Of a DNA stretch of 64,000 nucleotides, positions 10,269 through 20,848 are shown piece by piece. The first letter of the stretch is position 1; each line of letters opens with the position of its first letter. Made by a program: the position numbers and the translations under genes. Location: contig CM037462.1 of the NCBI GenBank assembly GCA_021014325.1, positions 21,472,135 through 21,536,134 on the forward strand, given 5' to 3'. Below the pieces are notes generated by a model, which saw nothing but the letters and a program-made list of their open reading frames with translations, was not told the origin of the DNA and searched no databases. The DNA is from Plazaster borealis (taxonomy: Eukaryota; Echinodermata; Asteroidea; Forcipulatida; Labidiasteridae).

Positions 10269-12708
10269 CTACCCACCTTCAAGAAAAGCATATGCATCCA
10301 AAGCTTCTACCGAAAGGTCTGAAATGAATCAAAAGAATAAATATTAACAAGGCTGCAGAATAAAATAAATATTCATAAGGCTATTACACAAATATTTATT
10401 CACAAGGCTGTAAATTAAACGAGTATTTACACGACTGCAGAATAAAACAAATATTCACAGAGTTGGAGAATAAAATAAATATTCAAATGGCTGCAGAATA
10501 AAACAAATATTCACAGGGTTTGAGAATAAAACAAATATTCACATGGCTGCAGAATAAAACAAATATTAACATGTCTGCAGAATGAAACAAATATTCACAT
10601 GGCTGCAGAATAAAACAAATATTCACAATGCTGCATAATAAAAAACAAACTCACAATAGTACAGAATAAAACAATGTTCACAACAGTGCAAACTAAAATA
10701 TAGGGAAAGGCCTATATTCACATTAGTACAGAATAACATACTTCACAAGGCTGCATAATAAAACAAATAATGTTCACATTGCTGCAGAGTAAAATACACA
10801 TTCAAAAGGCTGCAGGATTAAATAAATAGTCACATGAATGAAGAATACAATAAATACTCACAATGCTTCAGAACAAAACAAATATTTACACAAATGCAGA
10901 ATAAATCACATGGCAGCAGATCAAAAACAAAATTTACATGGCTGCACTGCAGAATTAAATTAATATTCATAAGGCTGCAGAATAAATGGCAGCATAATAA
11001 GTAGTTTTACATTAGTTATACCATTTAAAGACTCATTCATATGGCACAGTGGCTCCCTTCAGGGTTTGGGGTTACCTACGTACCTACGTCCTGTCTTTTT
11101 ATCGTCTTCCGCTTCCCTCTGGCAGTTTGGTTGTATGAGGTTTTGGCAAAATGCTGCAAGAACATCTCCTGTTTAATCAAATAAAAATTGTGGCTAATTT
11201 ACATGTTACTGTGAGTAAATAACATGGTAAACTATTAGCATTGTGTTTAGTGTCTAATTTTGTAAGTGTAATAATTTAAAGAAGAAACATTAAATTTAAT
11301 CAGTTAATACTTGATTTCATTGTTTGATAGGGGGAAGGAAGAGGACAAACATATTTAATTGCGATATTATCAAACTCCCTCCTTCCTCCAGACGGTCGCA
11401 GACGGGAGTATTACGAAACAGCACATGTACTGAATCACCGTATGTGCAATTTCGACATTTTTGTCAAACTAATGACAAGATTTGCCAAATTGTTACCACT
11501 TTCAAAAATCATGAAACACATTCTAAGAACACGGATTTGATCTTCAATGTGTAACAAATCAATTTAGAACACTTAAAACATCATCAAAAAATTATTTTGG
11601 AAGAAAAAAACTACAAAACTTACCAGAGACTGACCAAAATGTCCATGACCGTGGACGCCGGGTTGAGGTTTTAAACCCCACACCTAGCAACATCTCGACC
11701 AATCAGCAAAACCAAACCACTGTGTAGGCCTGGCAATCGTCTTTAACGTTTTGTATTTAACGGATTTGCACAATCTGCAGGTTGCACCGCTTGTTTGTGC
11801 GCTCAATCTGTAATTTGTTCGTCATAAATAACCCGTAATAAGTCAATAAAATGCGCTCAACATGTGGAAATGAGTCTACAAGCGTTTGGGTTTACGCTGA
11901 TTGATCGAGATGTTGCTAGATTTTGCATCCATGCTTCACAGACATTTCAGTCAGTCTCTGGTAAGTTTTTGTATTTTTTCTTCAAAATATTTTCTTAATG
12001 ATGTTTTTAGTGTTCTAAATTGATTCATTACACATTGAACTTTGAAGATCAAATCTAAAACATAATATATGCTACTGCTAATGCCGTTGCCAAGGTCTGG
12101 AACACTAGACCAAATCCAAAAGTTACAACAGTAACACTGTGGTGTGGTTTACGTATTGGGTGGTGGGTAGATAGACCAAAACTTAAGTTACATATATGAT
12201 CCTATTTATGGATCATTAATCAGCGAACGATTTCCCTTGTATACATGATATGATAGCGTAGCAAAATGCTACACGAAATGTATCAGTTGCTACTAAAAAA
12301 TCACCATTTGCTACAATTCCATATTGGCATTCAGTGTGCACAAAATAAGTTCAGTTTTACATTTTGATGATAAAATGTTGTCTCTGTCATAGGCCTATTG
12401 TGCACACACACGGACTTGATCATCAAAACCCGCAACGAGACAAAAGATACATAATTAAATGATGAATAAACTAAAACGCCTACCAAAAAGACAACAATTT
12501 AGAAAGTTAACTGTACCGTTGCCTTGGCAATAAGGAGGACCGATTCCTGGCTCGCGAGTGTAACGTCAGGATCTGTTTTGATTATGTTTTTGATTCTCGT
12601 CAGTGGCAGACGTGTAATGCGGTCATGTCGAGTTGACTTATCGTTCGAAGATGTCGCCTCTGGGTTTCCACTACTGTTTTCCTGGCTTTCCACTACATCT
12701 GAATCCAT
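10269..12708 (-). CDS. POLE4: DNA polymerase epsilon subunit 4-like histone-fold protein, three exons
   Basis: Accessory subunit of DNA polymerase epsilon; in the family it pairs with POLE3 through an H2A/NF-YC-type histone fold and binds DNA in the nucleus. Exons (minus strand): 12708-12517, 11168-11084, 10318-10269; all borders are GT/AG and the phases match (0, then 1). The product is 108 residues (human about 117). An acidic, Ser-rich start is followed by RLPLTRIKNIIKTDPDVTLA, the family's first helices and loop (about residues 33-52). Exon 2 gives EMFLQHFAKTSYNQ and the basic ARGKRKTIKRQDV, and exon 3 gives LSVEALDAYAFLEGG then TAG, matching the conserved end. ATG 12708 was chosen because the frame upstream has no other ATG. 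Intron 1 holds a long-TIR element and intron 2 a minisatellite. CHRAC1 or NF-YC is less likely given the GKRKT and FLEG motifs. Confidence 0.92.
10340..10995. repeat. Minisatellite, about 27-bp unit, in POLE4 intron 2
   Basis: About twenty copies of a GCTGCAGAATAAAACAAATA / TTCACA unit, drifting at both ends. The array fills most of the intron between exon 3 (10318) and exon 2 (11084). Confidence 0.9.
11530..12060. mobile_element. Element with inverted repeats over 100 bp long in POLE4 intron 1
   Basis: About 11530-11640 (GATTTGATCTTCAATGTGTA ... CTTACCAGAGACTGAC) is repeated in reverse at about 11950-12057 (GTCAGTCTCTGGTAAG ... TTGAAGATCAAATC) with few mismatches. The centre has further paired words (AGCAACATCTCGACCAATCA / TGATTGATCGAGATGTTGCT). 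Non-coding; transposon class unknown. Confidence 0.75.
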
Positions 12709-13911
12709 CTTAGCTGGCAAAATAAAAGATTCCACAGTAAAATAAGTCTGAAATCACACCGTTTCTCCTCTTAGTTCTGTATAAAACTTCAAGATTACCT
12801 TTCTTGTTTCACTCTCTATCAATCAATTTGCCGCCATGTAAAAATTATGTAGCGCCCTCAATCGTCAATGCTTATTAGAGGTTTACGCCACCAACGGTGA
12901 ACATTGGATAATGTCACACTGTCACAGAATGCCTGTGTTCTTTCGTTTGTCGGGATTTGTTCACCTTCTCGACAGTGACAAAAGTATGATAAATTATTTA
13001 GTTCTGTGTCTAAATAAACTTCATACTCACAAAGTCAAAATGTAATTGCTCGGTACATATCATTTTACAATAATGAAAAGACCCTATAAACAAAATACGG
13101 CAACAGTTTTTGTTTAACTGTTTTAGGGGAAGGGTCGAAAGTCATGTGGGATAGGCCTACTTCCTTTGTTTTCTCCGTATGTTTGCATACTTTTTCGTGT
13201 TGAGGCTGAATAACCAGTCATCATGCCAGTGCACATCCATTGATTGACAGGGAGGTTCATGACGCACAACACAGCTGTTTTCTTATATACTGTAAAGAAA
13301 AATCCAAGTTGATGAAGAGCGAAAGAAGCCTCGGTAAATATGACATTCTATTAAAATTTCAAATAGGCCTACCATGTTGTATCTTCGTATTTCAAAATGC
13401 GCGCTTTAGGCACGTCGTGCCTCTTGTATATAAGTGTCTTGGTTGTAAATGTATTATTTTTGGTTTTTAACGTGTTTTCTTGTTATCTTGGGTTTTTTTT
13501 GTAATAGACTGGGCATCAACAGCTTTCATATTGAGCTGATTTTACCTAGTAAAAATACAATATATAAGTAACATAACAAAATACGAAAATTAATAAACAT
13601 GTTTTGCTTAATCAAAACAAAATAATGCTCAAGTTCTTAAATTTAAAAATTAAAGTACATATTTAAAATTGTTTTAAATTATAGAAAGGTAAACTGAACA
13701 CAATACTGACAAAACACGTCTCACAATTTTACCACTGCATATGTTTATTTAAATATCAGCATGTTTGTAAGTCAATAGGGAGGGCAAAGTGGTGACGTCA
13801 AAAGGTTTGTGTTAGAACCTCTGCAAGGAAAGCACTTGGTGACCACTGTAATGTGAATTTCGTGCTTGTTAAAATTGTTACTTTCATACAAATGATAGCC
13901 CTTGTTGCAAA

Positions 13912-14106
13912 AGGGCCCAATTTGATAAAGCCTGTTAGCACACAACTTGCTAAGCACAGAAAAACATTGCTTAGAAGAAACAGGTTACCAGCCAACATTC
14001 CATAATGGTTACATTGTTGCAACTGGTGCCCCACTCACATATTTTGCCTAACAAAGAGACTTTCTATGCAGTATTTTATACCAAACAGCTTTATGAAATT
14101 AATTGG
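13912..14106. mobile_element. Diverged copy of the GGGCCCAATTTCATAGAG MITE
   Basis: It starts GGGCCCAATTTGATAAAGCC and ends CAGCTTTATGAAATTAATTG. The internal CAGGTTACCAGCCAACATTC matches the copy at 3728-3915. Confidence 0.6.
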
Positions 14107-14118
14107 CCAAGGTAGGCG

Positions 14119-14258
14119 TTAAAGGCATCGTACACGTTTGGTAATTACTCAAAATATATATTAGCATAAAAACTGACTTGGTAACGACCAACATGTTGGG
14201 ATACACCAAGTAAGAACACTGGTCTTTGACAATTTCCAAACGTGTACGATGCCTTTAA
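14119..14258. mobile_element. TTAA-flanked MITE, copy 5 (internally deleted type B)
   Basis: Both ends are intact (TTAAAGGCATCGTACACG and CGTGTACGATGCCTTTAA) but the copy is only 140 bp. The interior jumps from TGACTTGGTAACGACCAAC to ATGTTGGGATACACCAAG. Confidence 0.8.
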
Positions 14259-15884
14259 AACGAAAAAGAAGCGACAAAGCTTGGAGAGTCCATCAAAAAG
14301 CTCGGACCCTTTGCAAATGCATTGTTATATACAGCATTCCTGAAATATTGCGATAAGTAAACAAAGTATATACATACATCTGCAATGCATTATGTTTCAT
14401 TTCCACAAATAACACGTACAAAATTATAGGCCTACTCATTTTCAAAACTTCTGAGTACTATTAAAACAAAATATTATATGTAATATCTGATTTGAGTATT
14501 TTAAATAAATAAAGTAGGCCTACTTTGGCACTTTCATCGTCATTTCAGATCCTTTTTCAGTATTTTTTTCTTTCTTTCAAGTACTCTTGACTTGCAGTTG
14601 AATTTATAGCATACTCAACTTTGGTTAAAATTTGAATTATTTGCATACCAAAGCTATTTGGCATCCTTCTTTTTAGTACTAGATATATTCATAGACTATT
14701 ATAAAAAACATGCTGCATGGTAATCGACAAATTCACATAACTTTCATTCAACTCAGACAGATATTTCCAAATTTAATATGCTTAGTACATTACTGTTTGC
14801 AAATAAAGTGAGATTCTGATAGGATGATTGTACGTTTAGTTGTTGCTTTATTCTGTATTCATACTAAGAGTGCATGAGTTTGACCTCATTAGTATGCAGG
14901 TCAGATACGGAAAGTATGGTGCTCCAAAGGAGCCATTTATATCATAGCTTGGATATTACAAATACTTGATCTTTGAATTGTTTATCCGAGTACAAGTTAC
15001 TACAGAAAAAACTATTATGATAATTCCATCCTATATGCAATATTATCTTTGTTTTATCACTGTGTACGAGAAAATAATATTTTTATTGATTCAAACAGCA
15101 ACTGTCGAATGAGATAATTTGTTAATTAAAAACGTGGAGCTACTACAAACCAAGGCTTTACAGCAAAGTGTTTGGTTTAAGCTAGGTCAAAAACACCTTA
15201 CAGGTGCGATATGCAAATGTTGCAAACTATAGTTTCTCGCAAATCGATTCAAATACAGACCTTTATGTTTGAAATCTTCCTATGATGTTCAATCTAAATC
15301 TTTGGAGTTTGCATTGACGGCCATTCACAGCCTAATACTTTATATGTTTTATTTAATTCCCATCTACTAGTTAGTTTTCAACGAAAATATCATACAACAA
15401 GCTTGTGAAAGATTCGTCAAATTTGTGGACATAATTATTATGCAATGAACAGTTTACTTTTTTACAAGGATTTTTCTTATTCCGATTGCTGCAACCAAAA
15501 TAAACAATGGTGACTTGGATGGTCATTAAACAATATTTCTCAATTTAAAAGAGACATTTTAAAGGCAAACTACAATATTACTGGTAATCAATATTGGTAT
15601 GCATCGTCCAATCTGTGAGTTTTACAACTGAAATAAATCAATTTTATCTGAAAAATTGTGTCAAACTTGTCTTTGTCTAAATATCGAAACCTCTTTGTGC
15701 CAATGGTGGTCACCGGGCACCCACTTGACATGTGACAGAGTGAACCATTTCTGTCAAACAACTTCCCCCCGACAGCAGAAATACATATCCAGTTATCAAA
15801 GTCACAACAAAATCAGTCAAAAAAGTATCATCACTTCACTATAGTTGAAACACTTTCCGCCTGCATAATAAGAATTTAAACAAA

Positions 15885-16095
15885 AACAATATTGGAGTAC
15901 GACCACTGGACGGTCTAACAGAGTAGACCAGGAGAGTCCCCGGAGACCCCGGAGAATCATTCCAGGGAAAACCCACCCAGTCAGGTAGGGACTGAAAACC
16001 CAATCCACATAGTGCCCCATGCGGGATTCGAACCGGGGTCCTATGAGGTGGAAGGCCAGGAAAAATACCACTACACCAATCTGACCGCCAAGAGA
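15885..16095 (-). mobile_element. tRNA-derived SINE
   Basis: On the minus strand the head has GGTCAGATTGGTGTAGTGG (box A) and CCCCGGTTCGAATCCCGC (box B) at tRNA spacing. A GC-rich body follows that reads on to TCCAGTGGTCGTACTCC. It lies next to the LINE 5' end. There is no closed acceptor stem, so it is not a tRNA gene. Confidence 0.7.
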
Positions 16096-16141
16096 GAGTG
16101 AGATCTTTGAGATCAATCTTAGCTCTTTGTAAAATCAAGCT

Positions 16142-19100
16142 CAGAGCTCAGAGCTGTTTAGCAGAAAATGTTGCTCAGCAGCAATAACAAGGATACCAGT
16201 TGCAGTAGGTATAGTAGGCCTACATTTTTTGACTATTTGACTGAGCGCCTGACAGCAGCCACTCAAATCAGCTCTGTATTTGTTTGTTAATTTCTTAGTA
16301 TATTGCTCATTTTGTGTTCTTGTTCTTATACAACTGGATTTGTTACTACACCTGGAATCTACAGGACTTTTTTCTGTGTGTCCTGGAGTCATCTGAGTTG
16401 TGAAAATAGTGATTTTCTGTTGGAATTTTTCACTGTCTCATTTGAAAATTCTGGTGTACAAAGCTAACACACACTTTGGTGGCTGCATGCTGTGCAGTCA
16501 GCCACCTCGTCCATGGACATTGTTCGCCCATCTGGGGACAATGGAGGTAAGTATCCTTTTTATTCTCTCCCTGCTTGCTAGACCATTGTACTGCACTGAC
16601 TCATCTGTGGTCAGCTTTGTTCCATCAGCATCAATTGTGCTTGGTGCTTGCATTCTGCCAAAGTCACAGCTAGGATTCATCCAGCATCGGAAATATTTGA
16701 AATGCCCTGTGTCATATTATGACAATTCCCCAGCCACTTTTCATTTGGAAATTGTGATCTTCGGTGACATTGCTGTAAATCCCGGCCCTGAAGCTGAAAA
16801 TAACTCAAACTCAGCAGAAGCTAGTCCAAACTCTACAAATTCCTACTCACGTAACAAGCTTCTCAGTCTCCGTTATGCCCCATCCACACGTGCATCAACT
16901 CTGCCTTCCTGTAAATTTACATTGCAGAATCTTGGCCTTTTTGTAAATCCCAGCACTGTTTACCGACCTACACATCGTGGTAAAAAAGCTGGTCGCCGTA
17001 GAACTGTTCATAAACTCCCTATACCTGAAGTTACACCCCCATCTGTTCTAGCACCAGTGACTCCTGCCAAATCTCAACTCAGCCTTTGTGTTCTGAACAC
17101 ACAGTCCATCTGTAACAAGTATGACGATTTTGCTGATTTTGTTCTGCAAAAAGATCTGGACCTTGTTGCCGTTTCAGAAACATGGCTTAGACCAGATGAC
17201 AACTTAACATGTCGTCAGTGTACCCCTGCTGGCTACTACTTTCATCACATCCCAAGACCTCACAAGACCGGTGGAGGAGTTGCAATACTGTACAGATCTA
17301 CTTTATCTGTCTCTGTGAAAAGTAATGACGTCCAATACACAACGTTTGAATCTCTTCATGCTGAGGTTTCCGGAAACTCTAAATCTGTTCGCCTTGTCAT
17401 TGTATACACACCTGAAAGAGATTCTAACGGCCAACATGTGACTTTCTCAAGTTTTCTTAAGGAATTTGAGAATTTGATTTTAGAATATCTCCTTCATCCA
17501 TCGGAAATCATCATCACTGGTGACTTTAACATTCATGTTGATGACATCCACAACACCAATGCAAACCAGTTTAAGCATCTACTTCAGGCTTTCGGTCTTA
17601 CCCAGCATATCAAGGAGCCGACTCATCGTCTCGGTCATTGCCTGGACCTTGTCATAACTCGTGACATCACCCCACCCATTGTCTCAAACTTTGTTATTCT
17701 ACCTGGATTCTCAGACCATTATGCAGTCATGTGTAACTTGAGTCTGTGCAAGCCCAAAGTCCCAACCGTCACTATAAAGAGCCGACAGTGGAAACATGTG
17801 AATTCTCCTGAAGTGTTCCGCGACATAGGAACTCATTTAGCAAAGCTGGAAATTGATCACGACTGCTTGGATTCCTATGTCAGCCAATATGAGAGTACTA
17901 TCAGTGACATCTTGGATAAATACGCACCTTGGAAAACAAGATCAGTCAAGGTCCGAACTGAAGTTTCCTGGTTCAATGATGATATTCGTACAGCAAGAAA
18001 GATCTGTCGTCAACTTGAGCGGAAATGGCGGAAAAATGGCAAGTTGGAAATACAACGACAAGAATATCGCAACCAATGTAAGGTAGTCAGGAATTTGATC
18101 AACCAGGCAAAGATCACCCATTATTCATCCCAAGTACAAGAATCCTCAGGAGATCAAAAGAAGCTCTTCAAGATAATTGGTAAGTTGTTGCTCAAACCCA
18201 AAACCCCCGTCCTTCCATCCACTTACAATGATCAGGACTTGGCAAATGAATTCCAGAAATTCTTTGTCACCAAGATTTCAGACATCCGCTCATCTTTTTC
18301 ATCAGTCCCTTACAACGTGCCGCAGACATTGCCACATCTTCAACCAGAGTGTAGACTATCTGTGTTTGAACCTGCCACTGTTGCTGAGATTCAAAGGGTT
18401 ATTATGAAATCTCCTTCAAAATCCTGTGAGCTGGATCCAGTGTCAACATCCATGATGAAGCAAAACATTGATATATTTTTACCCTACATCACTAATCTTG
18501 TAAACCAATCTCTCAGTTCCTGTTGTTTCCCCGATAGCCTCAAAGTTTCCTACATCAGGCCGCTCATCAAGAAACCAAACCTGGACAAGGAGATATTCAA
18601 AAACTACAGACCGGTTGCAAACTTAAAATATCTTGGAAAAGTCATCGAACGAGTAGTTTCATCACGCATTTCTGATCACATTCATAATTTTAACCTGTCC
18701 GACGTGTTCCAGTCAGCATACAAGCCTTTCCATGGGACAGAAGCTGCACTAGTCCGTGTGAGCAACGATATTCTTTCTGCAATGGACAATGGTAACCTAA
18801 CAGCACTAGTCCTGCTAGACTTGAGTGCTGCCTTTGACACTGTTGATCACAACATCCTTCTCTCTCGGCTCCAGAATCACCTTGGCATAGAGGACACAGC
18901 CCTAGCATGGTGCAAATCGTATCTCTACAATAGAACTCAGCATGTATGTATTGGCACCGCAATATCAGACCCTGTTGTTTTGAACTACTCTGTGCCACAG
19001 GGGTCGGTACTGGGCCCGCAGTGGTTTATGCTGTACACTTTACCGATTCGTGACATCATCCTGAAATTTAATCTGAATTACCATGTGTACGCAGACGACA

Positions 19101-20080
19101 CTCAGCTATACATCACGTTTAAATCTTCTCAAGAAAACGCCAATGCATCTATTGCAAGACTTGAGAAATGCATCCAAGAGATTCGACGTTGGACACAACA
19201 AAACTTCCTGAAGTTAAATGATGATAAGACAGAGTTCCTTCTATTTGGGTCACGTCAACAGTTAACAAAGGTTTCAGTGCCATGCATTTCCATCGGTGAT
19301 GCTCGGATAGCTCCCTCGCTGCAAGCTCGGAACTTAGGGGTTATTTTTGATTCATCGATGACACTTCAACCACACATCAACAACATCGTTCGTCTGTCAT
19401 CATATCACATCAGGAATATTGGTAAGATTCGCAAGTACTTGGACAAAAGTGCCACTGAAAAGGTCATTCATGCATTTGTTACTTCTCGTCTTGACAACGG
19501 CAATGCTCTTCTCTACAGTCTTCCTAACAACCAGATTTCCCGTCTTCAACGCCTCCAAAATACCGCTGCCCGCATTGTGACACTGTCTAGAAAATCCTGT
19601 TCTATCACCCCCATTCTGAAACAACTACATTGGCTCCCTATCTCTCAACGAATCATCTTCAAGCTGATGCTCATTGTCCACAAAGCACTTAATGGCAAGG
19701 CTCCCCACTATATTTCTGAACTACTTCAAGTTTACACTCCATCAAGGAATCTTCGATCAAGTTCCATGCTTCTCCTCGTTGAACCCAAGTCTCGACACTC
19801 ATGGGGTGACAGGTCTTTTTCTTCAGCTGCGCCACGCATCTGGAACTCTCTACCGCTTAATCTTAGATCTTGTCTTTGTACCACAAAATTCAAATCTCTT
19901 CTCAAAACTTATCTTATGTCACAGGTTTTCAAGGACTAATTTTGTTGTGTCTGTTTTGTCTTTGTTTTGTTTTGTTTTATTTTTGGGTTTTTTACTGCGC
20001 CTTGAACACCCAGCAGGGTGGATATGTGCGCATTACAAGTCTTATTATTATATTATTATATTATTATTATTATTATTACA
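16142..20080 (+). mobile_element. Full-length L2/CR1-like LINE
   Basis: The ORF above is followed by about 100 bp of 3' UTR ending GTGCGCATTACAAGTCTTA and a TTA/ATT microsatellite tail (20041-20078), the usual L2 end. The 5' limit is uncertain: 16142-16400 follows directly on the SINE and may be the LINE 5' UTR. No flanking duplication could be assigned. Confidence 0.75.
16541..19939 (+). CDS. Intact L2/CR1-type LINE polyprotein (endonuclease + reverse transcriptase)
   Basis: Single ORF of a non-LTR retrotransposon, 1,132 residues from ATG 16541; the frame is open back to 16400. The N-terminus is hydrophobic (MEVSILFILSLLARPLYC), followed at residues 75-83 by GDIAVNPGP, a 2A-like motif. An APE-type endonuclease follows (VSETWL, TGDFNIH, SDHYAV), then a reverse transcriptase with FKNYRPVANL, LLDLSAAFDTVDH, VPQGSVLGP and the catalytic YADDTQLY. 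The C-terminal tail (LHWLPISQRI, APRIWNSLPLNLRS) is typical of L2/CR1-clade elements. There is no stop or frameshift, so the insertion is probably recent. Another in-frame ATG at 16400 would add 47 residues without recognisable content. Orientation is opposite to the phosphatase gene. Confidence 0.93.
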   Translation: MEVSILFILSLLARPLYCTDSSVVSFVPSASIVLGACILPKSQLGFIQHRKYLKCPVSYYDNSPATFHLEIVIFGDIAVNPGPEAENNSNSAEASPNSTNSYSRNKLLSLRYAPSTRASTLPSCKFTLQNLGLFVNPSTVYRPTHRGKKAGRRRTVHKLPIPEVTPPSVLAPVTPAKSQLSLCVLNTQSICNKYDDFADFVLQKDLDLVAVSETWLRPDDNLTCRQCTPAGYYFHHIPRPHKTGGGVAILYRSTLSVSVKSNDVQYTTFESLHAEVSGNSKSVRLVIVYTPERDSNGQHVTFSSFLKEFENLILEYLLHPSEIIITGDFNIHVDDIHNTNANQFKHLLQAFGLTQHIKEPTHRLGHCLDLVITRDITPPIVSNFVILPGFSDHYAVMCNLSLCKPKVPTVTIKSRQWKHVNSPEVFRDIGTHLAKLEIDHDCLDSYVSQYESTISDILDKYAPWKTRSVKVRTEVSWFNDDIRTARKICRQLERKWRKNGKLEIQRQEYRNQCKVVRNLINQAKITHYSSQVQESSGDQKKLFKIIGKLLLKPKTPVLPSTYNDQDLANEFQKFFVTKISDIRSSFSSVPYNVPQTLPHLQPECRLSVFEPATVAEIQRVIMKSPSKSCELDPVSTSMMKQNIDIFLPYITNLVNQSLSSCCFPDSLKVSYIRPLIKKPNLDKEIFKNYRPVANLKYLGKVIERVVSSRISDHIHNFNLSDVFQSAYKPFHGTEAALVRVSNDILSAMDNGNLTALVLLDLSAAFDTVDHNILLSRLQNHLGIEDTALAWCKSYLYNRTQHVCIGTAISDPVVLNYSVPQGSVLGPQWFMLYTLPIRDIILKFNLNYHVYADDTQLYITFKSSQENANASIARLEKCIQEIRRWTQQNFLKLNDDKTEFLLFGSRQQLTKVSVPCISIGDARIAPSLQARNLGVIFDSSMTLQPHINNIVRLSSYHIRNIGKIRKYLDKSATEKVIHAFVTSRLDNGNALLYSLPNNQISRLQRLQNTAARIVTLSRKSCSITPILKQLHWLPISQRIIFKLMLIVHKALNGKAPHYISELLQVYTPSRNLRSSSMLLLVEPKSRHSWGDRSFSSAAPRIWNSLPLNLRSCLCTTKFKSLLKTYLMSQVFKD

Positions 20081-20250
20081 TGCGAAATTGTACTTTGGTA
20101 GGTAACCTTATTCTGGTAAGCAAAATTGGGCCATGGTCTCCGTAGGTTGCCAGGCAAGTTTGAGGAACAGAGAGTTCAAATCAAACAGATTAAACCGCGT
20201 GGAAAACTTGTGCTGCCAAAGTAAACCATGCTCCCCCATGATGCAATTTC

Positions 20251-20848
20251 TTAATGGTAAAGTCAGCTTACCTGTGACTGCACCAATCCTTGACGTGAGA
20301 CTCTGAGTTATGTCCTAACGGTAAAATCAGCTTACCTGTAACTGCACCAATCCATAACGTGAGACTCTGAGTTATGTCCTAATGGTAAAGTCAGCTTACC
20401 TGTGACTGCACCAATCAATAACGTGAGACTCTGAGCTATGTCCTAATGGTAAAGTCAGCTTACCTGTGACTGCACCAATCCATGACGTGAGACTCTGAGT
20501 TATGTCCTAATGGTAAAGTCAGCTTACCTGTGACTGCACCAATCCATGACGTGAGACTCTGAGTTATGTCCTAATGGTAAAGTCAGCTTACCTGTGACTG
20601 CACCAATCCATGACGTGAGACTCTGAGTTATGTCCTAATGGTAAAGTCAGCTTACCTGTGACTGTACCAATCCATGACGTGAGACTCTTAGTTATGTCCT
20701 AACGGCAAGGTCAGCCTACCTGTGACTGTACCAATCCATGACGTGAGACTCTGAGTTATGTCCTAATGGTAAAGTCAGCTTACCTGTGACTGCACCAAGC
20801 CATAACGTGAGACTCTTAGTTATGTCCTAACGGTAATGTCAGCTTACC
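20251..20848 (-). repeat. Tandem array of 64-bp units copied from the D2 exon end and its 5' splice site
   Basis: Nine 64-bp units plus the genuine tenth unit at the exon end (20827-20890). On the minus strand each unit reads CGTCATGGATTGGTGCAGTC, ACAG, then GTAAGCTGACTTTACCATTA. That is the last codons of the phosphatase D2 signature exon, its GT donor and the start of the intron. Spacing is exactly 64 bp. Point differences include GCACC/GTACC, TGACG/TAACG and one GTAGGC donor. Confidence 0.95.

Larger units (their letters stand above)
12709..15884. other. Region upstream of POLE4 and downstream of the phosphatase gene
   Basis: The POLE4 promoter and 5' UTR should lie in about 12710-12900, but no TATA box or other core element is convincing. 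I recognise two MITE copies (13912-14106, 14119-14258) and otherwise AT-rich unique-looking sequence. The last phosphatase exon was expected here but was not recognised. Confidence 0.5.

Noticed and set aside
12524..12745. Plus-strand ORF opposite POLE4 exon 1
   Set aside because: It is the antisense shadow of the minus-strand exon, which has the family motif and splice signals.
13480..13545. Candidate last phosphatase exon (minus strand, after an AAAATCAG acceptor)
   Set aside because: It is open for about 22 codons in phase 0 but lacks the Q-loop and EQYxFCY helix; nothing links it to the family.
15656..15844. Small ORFs upstream of the LINE
   Set aside because: No family motif, no splice context; random open frames in AT-rich sequence.
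20251..20848. CRISPR-like direct repeat array
   Set aside because: The units are contiguous 64-bp repeats without unique spacers, in a eukaryotic intron, and each contains a splice donor.
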